The notes beneath the pieces were generated by a model, which saw nothing but the letters and a program-made list of their open reading frames with translations, ran no database searches and was not told the DNA's origin. From contig JAFWRO010000036.1 of NCBI GenBank assembly GCA_017519885.1, forward strand, positions 1 through 64,000: a stretch of 64,000 nucleotides of DNA, given 5' to 3'. Shown here piece after piece: positions 49,547-58,335 of the stretch (its first letter is position 1; each line of letters begins with the position of its first letter). Source of the DNA: Liminaster sp017519885 (GTDB lineage: Bacteria; Bacteroidota; Bacteroidia; Bacteroidales; UBA3663). The position numbers and the translations under genes were made by a program.

Positions 49547-51442
49547 ATGACAGATTCACAAAATAATCTTGACGAACAACTTGCCCAAGCCAAAGCCATT
49601 GCTGACTATGGCGATGACAAGATACAGCACCTTGAATGGACCGAACACATACGACGCCGACCTGGTATGTATATCGGCAAACAAGGCGATGGTTCACATG
49701 CCGACGATGGCATTTACATCCTTTTGAAAGAGGTGATCGACAACTCCATCGACGAGTATGCAATGGGGTTCGGCAAGATGATTGAGGTCAAGGTCAGCGA
49801 TGAAGGGCACGTGTCAGTAAGAGATTACGGACGCGGCATTCCTCTTGGCAAAGTGGATGCCTGTGTAAGCGAAATCAATACCGGTGGAAAATACGACACT
49901 TCTGTCTTCAAGAAGTCTGTAGGCCTGAACGGCGTTGGTCTGAAAGCTGTAAATGCATTGTCGAGCTTCTTCTTCGTTCGTTCCTGTCGCAATGGTGAGA
50001 AGAAGGAGATCACATATGCTGCTGCCAAGAAGATTCACGAAAGCGAGATTGTTCCTACTGATGAACCCAATGGTACTTACATTGAGTTTGTTCCCGACAA
50101 CTCCATTTTTACCAACTACAGGTTCCGTATGGAGTTTGTGGAGACACTTCTTCACAACTATTGTTACCTGAACATCGGCCTTGCCCTTATCTTGAATGGT
50201 AAACGATACATCTCGAAAAACGGACTGGCCGACCTGCTCAATGCTCGTATGGAGATGCAACCGCTCTACGAGCCCATTCATCTATTGGGCGACGACATCG
50301 AGGTTGTGATCACTCACTGCAACAGTTATGGAGAGCAATACTATTCGTTCGTCAACGGACAGTATACCAGTCTGGGAGGTACTCATCTTGCAGCATTCAA
50401 GGAGGCGACAGCTCGCGTCATCAAGGAGTTCTTCAGTCAGAAGAACTTCGAATACAGCGACATCCGCAACGGTATGGTGGCTGCTATTGCCATCAAGGTG
50501 CAGGAGCCAGTCTTCGAAGCACAGACAAAGACGAAGCTGGGATCGACTAGAATGTCGCCCAATCCTGAGGACATTACAATTCAGAAGTTTGTTGGCGACT
50601 TTCTGAAGCGCGAACTCGACAACTTTATGCATCGTGAACCAGAGATTGCCGAAGTGATGCTCTCAAAGATCCAGTCGAACGAACGCGAACGCAAGGAACT
50701 GGCAGGCCTCTCGAAGCAGGCCAAGGAACGTGCAAAGAAAATCAGTCTGCACAATCGCAAGTTGCGCGACTGCCACATCCACTATAATGACCCAAAGGGC
50801 ACACGACAAGACGAATCCTGTATCTTCATCACTGAGGGAGATTCGGCTTCTGGATCGATTACCAAGAGCCGCAACGTCGAAACACAAGCCGTATTTTCCC
50901 TTCGTGGCAAACCGCTCAATTGCTTCGGTATGACCAAAAAGGTTTGCTACGAAAACGAGGAATTCAACTTGCTGCAAGCAGCACTCAATATTGAAGATGG
51001 CCTGGATGGCCTTCGCTACAACAAGGTAATAATTGCTACCGATGCTGATGTTGATGGTATGCACATCCGTCTGCTCATGATGACCTTCTTCTTGCAGTTC
51101 TTCCCCGAACTGGTGCGAAAAGGCCATGTATATATCCTGCAGACACCACTCTTCAGAGTTCGCAACAAGAAGATTTGTCGTTATTGTTATACCGACGAAG
51201 AGCGTGAAGCCGCAATCAAGGAGTGTGGTGCAACAGCCGAGATTACACGATTCAAAGGCTTGGGCGAAATCAGTCCCGACGAGTTCAAGAATTTCATTGG
51301 CGAAGATATGCGACTCGACACCGTGATGCTTCGCAAGGAAGATGCCGTTCACGAGATGCTCGAATACTATATGGGCAAGAACACGATGGAACGTCAGGAG
51401 TTCATTATCAACAATCTCGTCATCGAGTTAGATGAAGCATAA
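49547..51442 (+). CDS. parE: DNA topoisomerase IV subunit B (ParE-like)
   Basis: A 631-aa type IIA topoisomerase ATPase subunit that drives decatenation of chromosomes with ParC. GHKL domain: RRRPGMYIGKQGDGS (about residue 37), LKEVIDNSIDEYAMGF (about 65), VRDYGRGIPLGKVDA, and the ATP-lid GLNGVGLKAVNALSS (about 126). TOPRIM: CIFITEGDSASGSI (about 425) and ATDADVDGMHIRLLMM (about 500). The short length without a GyrB tail insert and the Bacteroidetes-specific KIQHLEWTEHIRRRPGMY start favour topo IV B over GyrB. parC is not in the window. coaD follows 8 nt downstream. Confidence 0.93.
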   Translation: MTDSQNNLDEQLAQAKAIADYGDDKIQHLEWTEHIRRRPGMYIGKQGDGSHADDGIYILLKEVIDNSIDEYAMGFGKMIEVKVSDEGHVSVRDYGRGIPLGKVDACVSEINTGGKYDTSVFKKSVGLNGVGLKAVNALSSFFFVRSCRNGEKKEITYAAAKKIHESEIVPTDEPNGTYIEFVPDNSIFTNYRFRMEFVETLLHNYCYLNIGLALILNGKRYISKNGLADLLNARMEMQPLYEPIHLLGDDIEVVITHCNSYGEQYYSFVNGQYTSLGGTHLAAFKEATARVIKEFFSQKNFEYSDIRNGMVAAIAIKVQEPVFEAQTKTKLGSTRMSPNPEDITIQKFVGDFLKRELDNFMHREPEIAEVMLSKIQSNERERKELAGLSKQAKERAKKISLHNRKLRDCHIHYNDPKGTRQDESCIFITEGDSASGSITKSRNVETQAVFSLRGKPLNCFGMTKKVCYENEEFNLLQAALNIEDGLDGLRYNKVIIATDADVDGMHIRLLMMTFFLQFFPELVRKGHVYILQTPLFRVRNKKICRYCYTDEEREAAIKECGATAEITRFKGLGEISPDEFKNFIGEDMRLDTVMLRKEDAVHEMLEYYMGKNTMERQEFIINNLVIELDEA

Positions 51443-51450
51443 ATAAAATA

Positions 51451-51945
51451 ATGAAACTTATTTTCCCGGGATCGTTCGACCCCTTTACCAAAGGACACGA
51501 GAGCATCGTACGACGTGCACTCGACTTCAGCGACGCAATTGTTATCGCTGTGGGCTACAATGGCCTGAAAGGCAATACAGGTATGTTCACCGTCGAAGAG
51601 CGAGTGAAAATGATCAGCGATTTCTACGAAGAGGAACCGCGTGTCTCTGTCATCTCCTATACGACACTTACCACCGATATAGCAAACGAATTGGGATGTT
51701 CGCACATCCTTCGTGGTGTACGTACGGTGATCGACTTCGAGTATGAACGATCGCTTGCCGACGTCAACCGACACCTGACGGGCATCGAGACCATCCTGCT
51801 CTTCAACGAACCTGCTATGGCGCATATCACCTCGACCACCGTCCGCGAACTTCTCTCCTTCGGCAAGGATGTCTCCGACTTTATGCCCGAAGGGTTCCCT
51901 CCTCTTTCCAAGGTCAAGCAACAGAACGAACCGTTCTTCGGTTGA
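51451..51945 (+). CDS. coaD: phosphopantetheine adenylyltransferase
   Basis: A 164-aa cytosolic nucleotidyltransferase of coenzyme A synthesis; it adenylates 4'-phosphopantetheine with ATP. The (T/H)xGH motif is in FPGSFDPFTKGHESIVRRAL (residues about 5-24), LRGVRTVIDFEYERSLADVN near 86 binds the substrate, and HITSTTVRELLSFGKD near 130 completes the ATP site. It starts 8 nt after parE and is followed after 36 nt by the S41 peptidase. Confidence 0.96.
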   Translation: MKLIFPGSFDPFTKGHESIVRRALDFSDAIVIAVGYNGLKGNTGMFTVEERVKMISDFYEEEPRVSVISYTTLTTDIANELGCSHILRGVRTVIDFEYERSLADVNRHLTGIETILLFNEPAMAHITSTTVRELLSFGKDVSDFMPEGFPPLSKVKQQNEPFFG

Positions 51946-51981
51946 TCATAAAGCCAACAAGCTGAGAAAAGCCAAACTTGA

Positions 51982-53583
51982 ATGAAGCAATTTTATAAAC
52001 TCTTCCTAATCGTATGTCTTATGCTTTGTGCAGCCAACGCAAAGGCTGACATCTACAACAGTATGAAGACATTCAACAGCGCATTGCTCTGTCTCGACAG
52101 TCGTTATGTCGATACAGTAAACGTTGATGCGCTGACAGAAACGGCAATCAAGGCCATGCTCAAGGAGCTTGACCCCCACTCGACTTATCTTTCGCCGAAG
52201 GAGGTGGAGCAGATGAACGAGGGCTTGGGCGGTTCGTTCGAAGGTATCGGTGTGCGCTACCAAATGGAAAACGACACCCTCCTCGTGATCAATACGGTGA
52301 CTGGAGGCCCTTCAGAAAAGGTCGGTATTCTTGCTGGCGATCGCATTATTATGGTTGGAGATTCGACCATTGCTGGTCAAAAATTTAATACCAACGAGAT
52401 ACAGCGCCGTTTACGCGGCCCAAAAGGCTCTGTGGTTGATTTGGGGATAATGCGTCAAGGAGAGCGTGAATTATTGTGGTTCAAGGTAGAACGCGATAAG
52501 ATTCCTGTCTATAGTATCGATGCTTCATATATGGCTGCTCCTGAGATCGGATACATACGTCTCTCTCGATTTGCTCAAACCACACCCGAGGAGTTCGACA
52601 AGGCAATGGGCAAACTTGACGAACAGGGTATGAAGCATCTGATCATTGATCTGCAGGACAATGGTGGCGGTTATCTCAATTCTGCCGTCGAACTTGCCGA
52701 CTTCTTGCTTCCCTCCTCCGAACTCGTTGTGTATACCGAAGGCCGCAGCGATGGGAAGCGCAACTACCTCACTCGTCATCTCTTCGACCACTTCAAGGGA
52801 CGTGTGGTTGTGCTCATCAACGAACAGAGCGCTTCGGCTTCAGAGATTCTTGCTGGATGTCTGCAGGATCTCGATCGTGGAGTGATAGTAGGACGTCGTT
52901 CCTTCGGCAAGGGTCTTGTCCAAAGTCCCGTTCGTATGCCCAATGGTGGTATGATACGTCTCACCATCTCACATTATTATACACCATCTGGCCGTTGCAT
53001 TCAGAAACCATACACCAAAGGTGATCAGAAGAGTTACAACGAAGACATCCTCAATCGTTTCAAGCAGGGCGAACTGCAGAGTGCCGACAGCATCGACTTC
53101 GCCGACTCGCTCAAATGCTACACACGCAATGGACGTGTCGTCTATGGTGGCGGTGGTATAATGCCCGATATCTTCGTACCCCTCGACACTACCACCTATA
53201 CGAAATCTCATCGTGCCGTGAATGCGAAAGGTTCGCTCAATAGGTTTATTGTCCAGTATTTCAAGGCTCACCAGCAGGAACTGCATCAGCAGTATCCTAC
53301 AATCGAAGATTTCCTCGACGAAAAGTCAGGCTTCAAGGTGACCGACGAGATGGTCGGTGGCATTATCGAACAGGCACGCAAGGATAGTGCCCAAAGCAAC
53401 GAACTCGACTCACTCTACACCAACGAGATTTTCCGTAGCCAGGTAGCTGCCTACCTAGCCAACGACCTATATGAACAAGGTGCCTACAGTCGCATCATGA
53501 ATCATACATCCGACGTCTTCAACGCAGGGATGGCTATCATTAATGATGAACACCGATACAAGGAACTGCTAAAATCGAAATAA
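51982..53583 (+). CDS. S41 family C-terminal processing peptidase
   Basis: A 533-aa exported serine protease of the Prc/CtpA family. Signal peptide MKQFYKLFLIVCLMLCAANAKA. An N-terminal helical part with LKELDPHSTYLSPKEV (about residue 54) leads to a PDZ domain (about 75-165, VNTVTGGPSEKVGILAGDRI). The catalytic domain has DLQDNGGGYLNSAVELADF near 223, nucleophile Ser in NEQSASASEILAGC near 280, and the Lys in VGRRSFGKGLVQSP near 306: a complete Ser-Lys dyad. Such enzymes cut envelope proteins from their C-termini. It is joined to the preceding coaD by 36 nt and to the pectin esterase gene by 5 nt. Confidence 0.95.
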   Translation: MKQFYKLFLIVCLMLCAANAKADIYNSMKTFNSALLCLDSRYVDTVNVDALTETAIKAMLKELDPHSTYLSPKEVEQMNEGLGGSFEGIGVRYQMENDTLLVINTVTGGPSEKVGILAGDRIIMVGDSTIAGQKFNTNEIQRRLRGPKGSVVDLGIMRQGERELLWFKVERDKIPVYSIDASYMAAPEIGYIRLSRFAQTTPEEFDKAMGKLDEQGMKHLIIDLQDNGGGYLNSAVELADFLLPSSELVVYTEGRSDGKRNYLTRHLFDHFKGRVVVLINEQSASASEILAGCLQDLDRGVIVGRRSFGKGLVQSPVRMPNGGMIRLTISHYYTPSGRCIQKPYTKGDQKSYNEDILNRFKQGELQSADSIDFADSLKCYTRNGRVVYGGGGIMPDIFVPLDTTTYTKSHRAVNAKGSLNRFIVQYFKAHQQELHQQYPTIEDFLDEKSGFKVTDEMVGGIIEQARKDSAQSNELDSLYTNEIFRSQVAAYLANDLYEQGAYSRIMNHTSDVFNAGMAIINDEHRYKELLKSK

Positions 53584-53588
53584 AACAC

Positions 53589-55508
53589 ATGAATGCTTTA
53601 CACTCACTTTTCCGACATCTGAAGCCGACCAGCACCTGGTGGCTATGTCTCGCAGCAGTTGTGCTGATGTTGTCACTCACAAGTGCCGACACCAAACGCC
53701 CAATCACCATCTTTATGATTGGTGACTCTACTATGGCCAACAAACCCCTCGACGGCAACAATCAGGAACGTGGCTGGGGCCAAATGTTATCGGGATTCTT
53801 CTCCGACGACATTCGTGTTGACAATCACGCGCTCAACGGACGCAGCTCGCTCTCATTTATCCTCGAAGGCGAATGGCAAAAGGTCTATGATGCCATCAAG
53901 CCGGGCGACTACGTATTCATACAGTTCGGCCACAATGACGAGAAGATCAAGTCTGAGAATCGAGGCACTCGTCCCGGCACTCCCGAGCCTGCCCTTTGTC
54001 CCGACCAATGGGGACGTCCCGCATCGTTCGACGACAACCTTCGCAAATTTGTCAACGAGACGCGCGAGAAGGGAGGAATTCCCGTGCTGTTCAACAGCAT
54101 CGCACGTCGCAGTTTCTTCGAAAACCAGAATGCAGCTGAGGAAGATGACCTCTTCGGTAAGGGCATCACCTTGAAGACCGAAGGCGATTCTTTGGTCGAA
54201 ACTCACATCATCACCCGTGGAGACGGCACTGTTGATGACTATCTCGAAGCACCTCGTCGCATTGCCAAGGAGATGAAGGTTCCTTTTGTCGAAATGAATG
54301 CCATCTCTAAGAAGGTCATTCTGGGCGAAGGTGTCGAAGGGTCGAAGGGTCTCTTCTGCTGGCTTCCAGCCAACACTTACGCTGCTGCACCCAAGGGACG
54401 AGAGGACAACACACACCTTCGCATTAGTGGAGCTCGCAAGATGTGTGCAGCCACCATCGATGCCATTGGCGAAGCCGTTCCAGCCCTCAAACCATTCATC
54501 CGCAAATATGAACTGGTAGTAGCAAAGGATGGATCGGGTGACTATATGACTGTACAGGAAGCCATCAACGCTGTTCCCGACTACAATAGTGAAGAAATCA
54601 AGATAATGATTGCACCAGGCACCTACAAGGAGAAACTGGTAGTGCCTGAGTCGAAGAGCCATGTGACGCTGATAGCGCGCACCGAAGGCGAGGTGATCAT
54701 CACCAACGATGATTATGCTGGAAAGACTTCGCTCGTAACAGGTCGCAAACTTGGAACTTCAGGCTCCTCGACAGCCTATATCTATGCACCCTACTTCGAA
54801 GCCATTGGCATTGTGTTTGAGAATACTGCCTCCAACGAATCCTATGCACAAGGTGGACGTGGCGTAGGCCAGGCAGTTGCCGTGCTTGTAGCTGGCGATT
54901 GCGTTGTCTTCCGTCGCTGCAAGTTCCTTGGACATCAGGACACACTCTACGCCTATGGTCGCAAGTCCGACCCCAAGACTCCCGAGGCAGTGGCAGCAGC
55001 TAAGACACAACGTATCCCCGAAAATTTGCAGTCGCGTCAGTATTACGAGGATTGCTATATCGCAGGCACTGTCGATTACATCTTCGGCTGGGCTACCGCC
55101 TACTTCAATCGTTGCGAACTTCATTGCCTGGGCGATGGATATGTTACGGCAGCAGCTACTCCTCAAGGACAGACCTATGGTTATGTCTTCAACGAGTGCC
55201 ACATCACCGCCGATCCTGGAGTCCAGACCTACTTAGGTCGTCCTTGGCGACACTACGCACAGACTGTCTTTGTCAATTGTACTATGGACGAATGCGTGCG
55301 CCCACAAGGTTGGCAGACATGGCCCAACAAGGAGACTGGTGCTGATGGCTCAGCCACAGCTTTCTATGCCGAATACAATTCGAAGGGTGCAGGAGCACAG
55401 CCTAAGCAGCGTGTCGCTTGGTCGAAGCAGCTCACCAGCAATATGGCTGAACGCTTCATTGCAGCCGAAGTTTTGAAGGGCTACGACAACTGGAATCCCG
55501 TAAAATAA
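53589..55508 (+). CDS. fused CE12 acetylesterase - CE8 pectin methylesterase
   Basis: A 639-aa exported two-domain enzyme. A signal anchor (about residues 18-36, WWLCLAAVVLMLSL) is followed by a CE12-type SGNH hydrolase (about 38-300) with Ser in MIGDSTMANKP, Gly in NGRSSLSF, Asn in FGHNDEK, and the Asp/His pair in EDNTHLRISGARKM. That family removes acetyl groups from rhamnogalacturonan. The second half (about 310-639) is a right-handed beta-helix pectin methylesterase: VVAKDGSGDYMTVQEAIN, GHQDTLYAYG, GTVDYIFGWATAYF and LGRPWRHYAQTVF, with both catalytic Asp and the Arg present. One protein thus removes both acetyl and methyl ester groups from pectin. It begins 5 nt after the S41 gene. Confidence 0.94.
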   Translation: MNALHSLFRHLKPTSTWWLCLAAVVLMLSLTSADTKRPITIFMIGDSTMANKPLDGNNQERGWGQMLSGFFSDDIRVDNHALNGRSSLSFILEGEWQKVYDAIKPGDYVFIQFGHNDEKIKSENRGTRPGTPEPALCPDQWGRPASFDDNLRKFVNETREKGGIPVLFNSIARRSFFENQNAAEEDDLFGKGITLKTEGDSLVETHIITRGDGTVDDYLEAPRRIAKEMKVPFVEMNAISKKVILGEGVEGSKGLFCWLPANTYAAAPKGREDNTHLRISGARKMCAATIDAIGEAVPALKPFIRKYELVVAKDGSGDYMTVQEAINAVPDYNSEEIKIMIAPGTYKEKLVVPESKSHVTLIARTEGEVIITNDDYAGKTSLVTGRKLGTSGSSTAYIYAPYFEAIGIVFENTASNESYAQGGRGVGQAVAVLVAGDCVVFRRCKFLGHQDTLYAYGRKSDPKTPEAVAAAKTQRIPENLQSRQYYEDCYIAGTVDYIFGWATAYFNRCELHCLGDGYVTAAATPQGQTYGYVFNECHITADPGVQTYLGRPWRHYAQTVFVNCTMDECVRPQGWQTWPNKETGADGSATAFYAEYNSKGAGAQPKQRVAWSKQLTSNMAERFIAAEVLKGYDNWNPVK

Positions 55509-55597
55509 TCATTATAGTTACTAGAATTCCTGTAGTCACATAATTTACTATAGCTACTATATTCAGCAAGATTAATTATATAACACCTTTTACAATA

Positions 55598-56827
55598 ATG
55601 AAAAAGATTCTTCCGCTATTAGGTCTTTTGATTATTCCGACCTTGAATAGTTGTACCAGCAAGGTTGCTGAACCTGAACCATATTCTGTACGTATGGTTC
55701 GTTCCGAAATTGCTCGCAATCCCGATTGTGTAACCATCGACTACAACACCCAGCTGAAATGGAACTACACCCACGGACTGTTGATGCAGTCTATGCTGAT
55801 GGCAGCCCAACAGTATCCCGAGTTGGCAGAAGTGGTTGATCCCTATGTGCGTCATTATGTCGATACAATCATCCACAAGGATGGTCGCATCGAGCGATAC
55901 AAGCTGAGCAACTACACGCTCGACCACATCAATGCCGGCAAGATGCTTATGATGGCCTACGACAAGTGGCCCGAGCCACAGATGCGCCTGGCTCTCGATA
56001 CTCTCTATCTGCAGTTGCAGAGTCATCCTCGTGTGAGCGAAGGCGGTTTCTGGCACAAGAAGGCCTATCCTTGGCAGATGTGGCTCGATGGCATCTATAT
56101 GGAGGCTCCCTACTATGCCGAATATGCCAAGCGTTTCCTCACAGGTGAAGCCCAGCAGAAGGCTTATGACGACGTGGTCAACCAGTTTATGGTAGTGGCA
56201 CGTCACACCTATGATTCTGCCAGTGGTCTTTATCGCCACGCCTGGGACGAGAAGCACGAGCAGAAATGGGCTGATCCGGAGACAGGTCAGGCTCCTCACG
56301 TTTGGGGTCGTGCATTGGGTTGGTACACCATGGCAATGGTCGATGTTCTCGGATTCCTTCCCGCCGACTATAGTGGTCGCGACAGTATCATCTCGCTGCT
56401 CCAGCCACTTTGCGAGAAGCTCCTCACCTATCAGCAGCCCTCAATGGCCTGGCAGCAGGTCATCGACCAGACTGGTCGTGAAGGCAACTACGACGAGGCT
56501 TCATGCACAGCAATGTTTGCTTACACCTTCATGAAGGGTGCGCTCCTCGGGGTTCTTCCCATTGAGTATTGGGAAAAAGGCTATAAGACATGGGAAGGAT
56601 TGAACGAGAACTTCATCAGCGAAGATGTCGATGGACAAGGCAATCCTACAGGCACCATCAGCCTCACTCGCATCTGCGGCGTTGCTGGTCTCGGTGGCAA
56701 TCCCTATCGCAGTGGCGACTACGACTACTATATCAACGAGATCATTCGTGACAACGACCCGAAGGGTGTAGGTCCATACATCATGGCATCATTGCTGGCC
56801 GAGAAATATGGTCCTGTCCTGAAATAA
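55598..56827 (+). CDS. GH105 unsaturated rhamnogalacturonyl hydrolase, lipoprotein
   Basis: A 409-aa exported lipoprotein; the signal peptide ends LNSC (Cys about residue 19). The alpha/alpha6 barrel carries the catalytic Asp in MWLDGIYMEAPYYAEY (about 168) and the motif HVWGRALGWYTMAMVDVL (about 237), the fingerprints of YteR/YesR-type enzymes, plus SGLYRHAWDE near 211. The family releases the unsaturated uronic acid left at the end of oligosaccharides by pectate or rhamnogalacturonan lyases. It lies 89 nt after the fused pectin esterase, in the same orientation. In that spacer I see no clear promoter. Confidence 0.94.
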   Translation: MKKILPLLGLLIIPTLNSCTSKVAEPEPYSVRMVRSEIARNPDCVTIDYNTQLKWNYTHGLLMQSMLMAAQQYPELAEVVDPYVRHYVDTIIHKDGRIERYKLSNYTLDHINAGKMLMMAYDKWPEPQMRLALDTLYLQLQSHPRVSEGGFWHKKAYPWQMWLDGIYMEAPYYAEYAKRFLTGEAQQKAYDDVVNQFMVVARHTYDSASGLYRHAWDEKHEQKWADPETGQAPHVWGRALGWYTMAMVDVLGFLPADYSGRDSIISLLQPLCEKLLTYQQPSMAWQQVIDQTGREGNYDEASCTAMFAYTFMKGALLGVLPIEYWEKGYKTWEGLNENFISEDVDGQGNPTGTISLTRICGVAGLGGNPYRSGDYDYYINEIIRDNDPKGVGPYIMASLLAEKYGPVLK

Positions 56828-56865
56828 GCGTTTTATTTATTCACTATCAAATATTTTCATAAAAT

Positions 56866-57090
56866 ATGTTCAAATTTGTTCGAGCACGCCATCGTAAAGC
56901 TTATATGAAATTGGCGTGGAAACATCTCGTTTGGCCTGAAAAGGTTTACAAACTTGCGCATGGCAAACATGCACATTCCAAAAAGGAACGATCAATTATT
57001 CACGAACTCTTGGCCCTTGGCATCATTCATCGTCATTCATCATCTACCATATCCAGTGACGACAAGGTCATCTTCGAGAAAGACGAATAA
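56866..57090 (+). CDS. small basic protein, hypothetical
   Basis: A 74-aa protein, very basic at its N-terminus (MFKFVRARHRKAYMKLAWKH). The segment KAYMKLAWKHLVWPEKVYKLAHGKHAHSKKERSIIHELL has a helix, turn and helix pattern with regularly spaced aromatic residues, suggesting a folded nucleic-acid-binding protein rather than a chance ORF. The acidic end (SSDDKVIFEKDE) is typical of an ordered C-terminus. It lies 38 nt downstream of GH105 and just before a strong terminator, so it is probably the last gene of that unit. No family recognised. Confidence 0.62.
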   Translation: MFKFVRARHRKAYMKLAWKHLVWPEKVYKLAHGKHAHSKKERSIIHELLALGIIHRHSSSTISSDDKVIFEKDE

Positions 57091-57098
57091 TCAAAACA

Positions 57099-57134
57099 AT
57101 CCCCCGACACTTGATTGTGTCGGGGGATATTTTT
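57099..57134 (+). terminator. terminator after the 74-aa gene
   Basis: Perfect 12-bp stem ATCCCCCGACAC (57099-57110) with GTGTCGGGGGAT (57117-57128), 6-nt loop, then ATTTTT. Confidence 0.9.
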
Positions 57135-57223
57135 GGGGGATACTTAGGGATTTGAAGGAAATTTTGAGGATTTTAAGGGACGATACATTCGTCTGAATAA
57201 TACTTGGACTCAATAAACATATG

Positions 57224-57263
57224 TCCCTTAATATCTCTTAGATTCCCTTAATATCCCTTAGAA
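57224..57263. repeat. 20-bp direct repeat, AAGGGA-rich region
   Basis: Two near-identical 20-bp units (57224-57243 and 57244-57263), both starting TCCCTTAATATC. Upstream at 57135-57180 similar G-rich sequence (TTAGGGATTT, TTTTAAGGGA) occurs in the opposite orientation, making the spacer between the convergent genes an imperfect inverted repeat. GGG triplets on the minus strand are spaced so that a G-quadruplex is conceivable. Confidence 0.6.
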
Positions 57264-57274
57264 TCCCAGAGATC

Positions 57275-58123
57275 TTATCTCCTTCCGGAGCTCGAATGAC
57301 CGCTGCCGCTTACGATGCCGCCACCACCAGCAGGCTTGGAGCTATTGCCGTTGTTGGGCTTGGCTGAGCTGCTGCCTGAGGCAGGAGCATTGGTTGCGCC
57401 ACGTGTGGTGCTACGGTTGTTGATCTGCGGGGTATTCTTGTTCTGGCCCTTGCGCTGATCCTGGTAACGATTGTCCTTCTCGCGATTGTCCTGGTTGCGG
57501 TTATTATAGCCGTTCATGGGATGCCTTGCACCCTCTTCGCGACGGTTGTTACCGAAGTCGAGACGCGAATGATCTCTCTCGTGGGACGAGCCGTGGATGT
57601 TATGGGGTTTGGGTTCAACCTTGTGGTTATATCTGTTGCCCTGGCCATAGAATCCACCCGAGTAATGATTACGGCTGTGACCACCTACATAAACCTTGAA
57701 GATGCTGGGTGCATCGAAGTAGTAGAACTTGGGGTTGTTGTAGATCTGATATACTCTGAATCTCCAATGTCCGCGATAGGTATATACAGGACGATAGAAG
57801 TACTCAAGCTGGAGGAAACGATTGTACTGCACAGCGTTCAGGATGAAACGCATATCGTCGTTACGCCAGTCAAGGAACGTATAGTACATGTTGATGGCCG
57901 ACAGATAACCCCTGCACACATCGTCCATGATGGGATTGATGGCGAAAAGGAAGTCATAGTTGATCTCATAGCAATCGTCGTACTGCTGAGGAGTCATGTC
58001 GAGCTCCCATGCCATACGATCGCTGAGGAAGCGAGCAGTCTCACGCATCTGGCTATGAGACATTGCAAACACCTGGCTCATGGCCAACAAGGCGATTGCG
58101 AGGGTTACAAACATCTTTTTCAT
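57275..58123 (-). CDS. secreted protein with low-complexity Asn/Gly/Ser tail
   Basis: A 282-aa exported protein of unknown function. Signal peptide MKKMFVTLAIALLAMSQVFA. The N-terminal half (about 21-150) is a folded, Tyr-rich domain: RFLSDRMAWELDMTPQQYD, then FLDWRNDDMRFILNAVQY, LEYFYRPVYTYRGHWRFRV and NPKFYYFDAPSIFKVYVG. The C-terminal half (about 155-282) is low complexity, rich in Asn, Gly, Ser and Arg, ending SGHSSSGRR, and is probably disordered. The pattern suits an envelope protein whose tail contacts other polymers, but nothing is known for certain. I see no clear promoter in the 210-bp spacer to asnA. Confidence 0.78.
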   Translation of the reverse strand: MKKMFVTLAIALLAMSQVFAMSHSQMRETARFLSDRMAWELDMTPQQYDDCYEINYDFLFAINPIMDDVCRGYLSAINMYYTFLDWRNDDMRFILNAVQYNRFLQLEYFYRPVYTYRGHWRFRVYQIYNNPKFYYFDAPSIFKVYVGGHSRNHYSGGFYGQGNRYNHKVEPKPHNIHGSSHERDHSRLDFGNNRREEGARHPMNGYNNRNQDNREKDNRYQDQRKGQNKNTPQINNRSTTRGATNAPASGSSSAKPNNGNSSKPAGGGGIVSGSGHSSSGRR

Positions 58124-58290
58124 ACTCGTTATGTATTAGTGGTTAGTAATGATTTTTCGTTTATTCTCGATTTTTGGACAAAGGAGATAGTGGAAAGTTT
58201 AAAAAGGGGATTAATGCGTGGTATCAAAAGCTGACAGCAGGTAAAAGAAAAAAGGGAATCAATGGGTATTAGAGGGAAATGCAAAAGAAT

Positions 58291-58325
58291 TTAGCCTCTC
58301 CTACAAATAATGCAGGAGAGGCTAA
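58291..58325 (-). terminator. terminator of the carB-asnA unit
   Basis: Perfect 12-bp stem TTAGCCTCTCCT (58291-58302) with AGGAGAGGCTAA (58314-58325), 11-nt loop; minus strand continues ATTCTTTTGC. Lies 10 nt after the asnA stop codon. Confidence 0.82.
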
Positions 58326-58335
58326 AGAGATAATA

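Noticed and set aside
55509..55597. Repeated ATAG(T/C)TACTA segments before the GH105 gene as a regulatory site
   Set aside because: The copies are short, AT-rich and imperfect; they could easily arise by chance.
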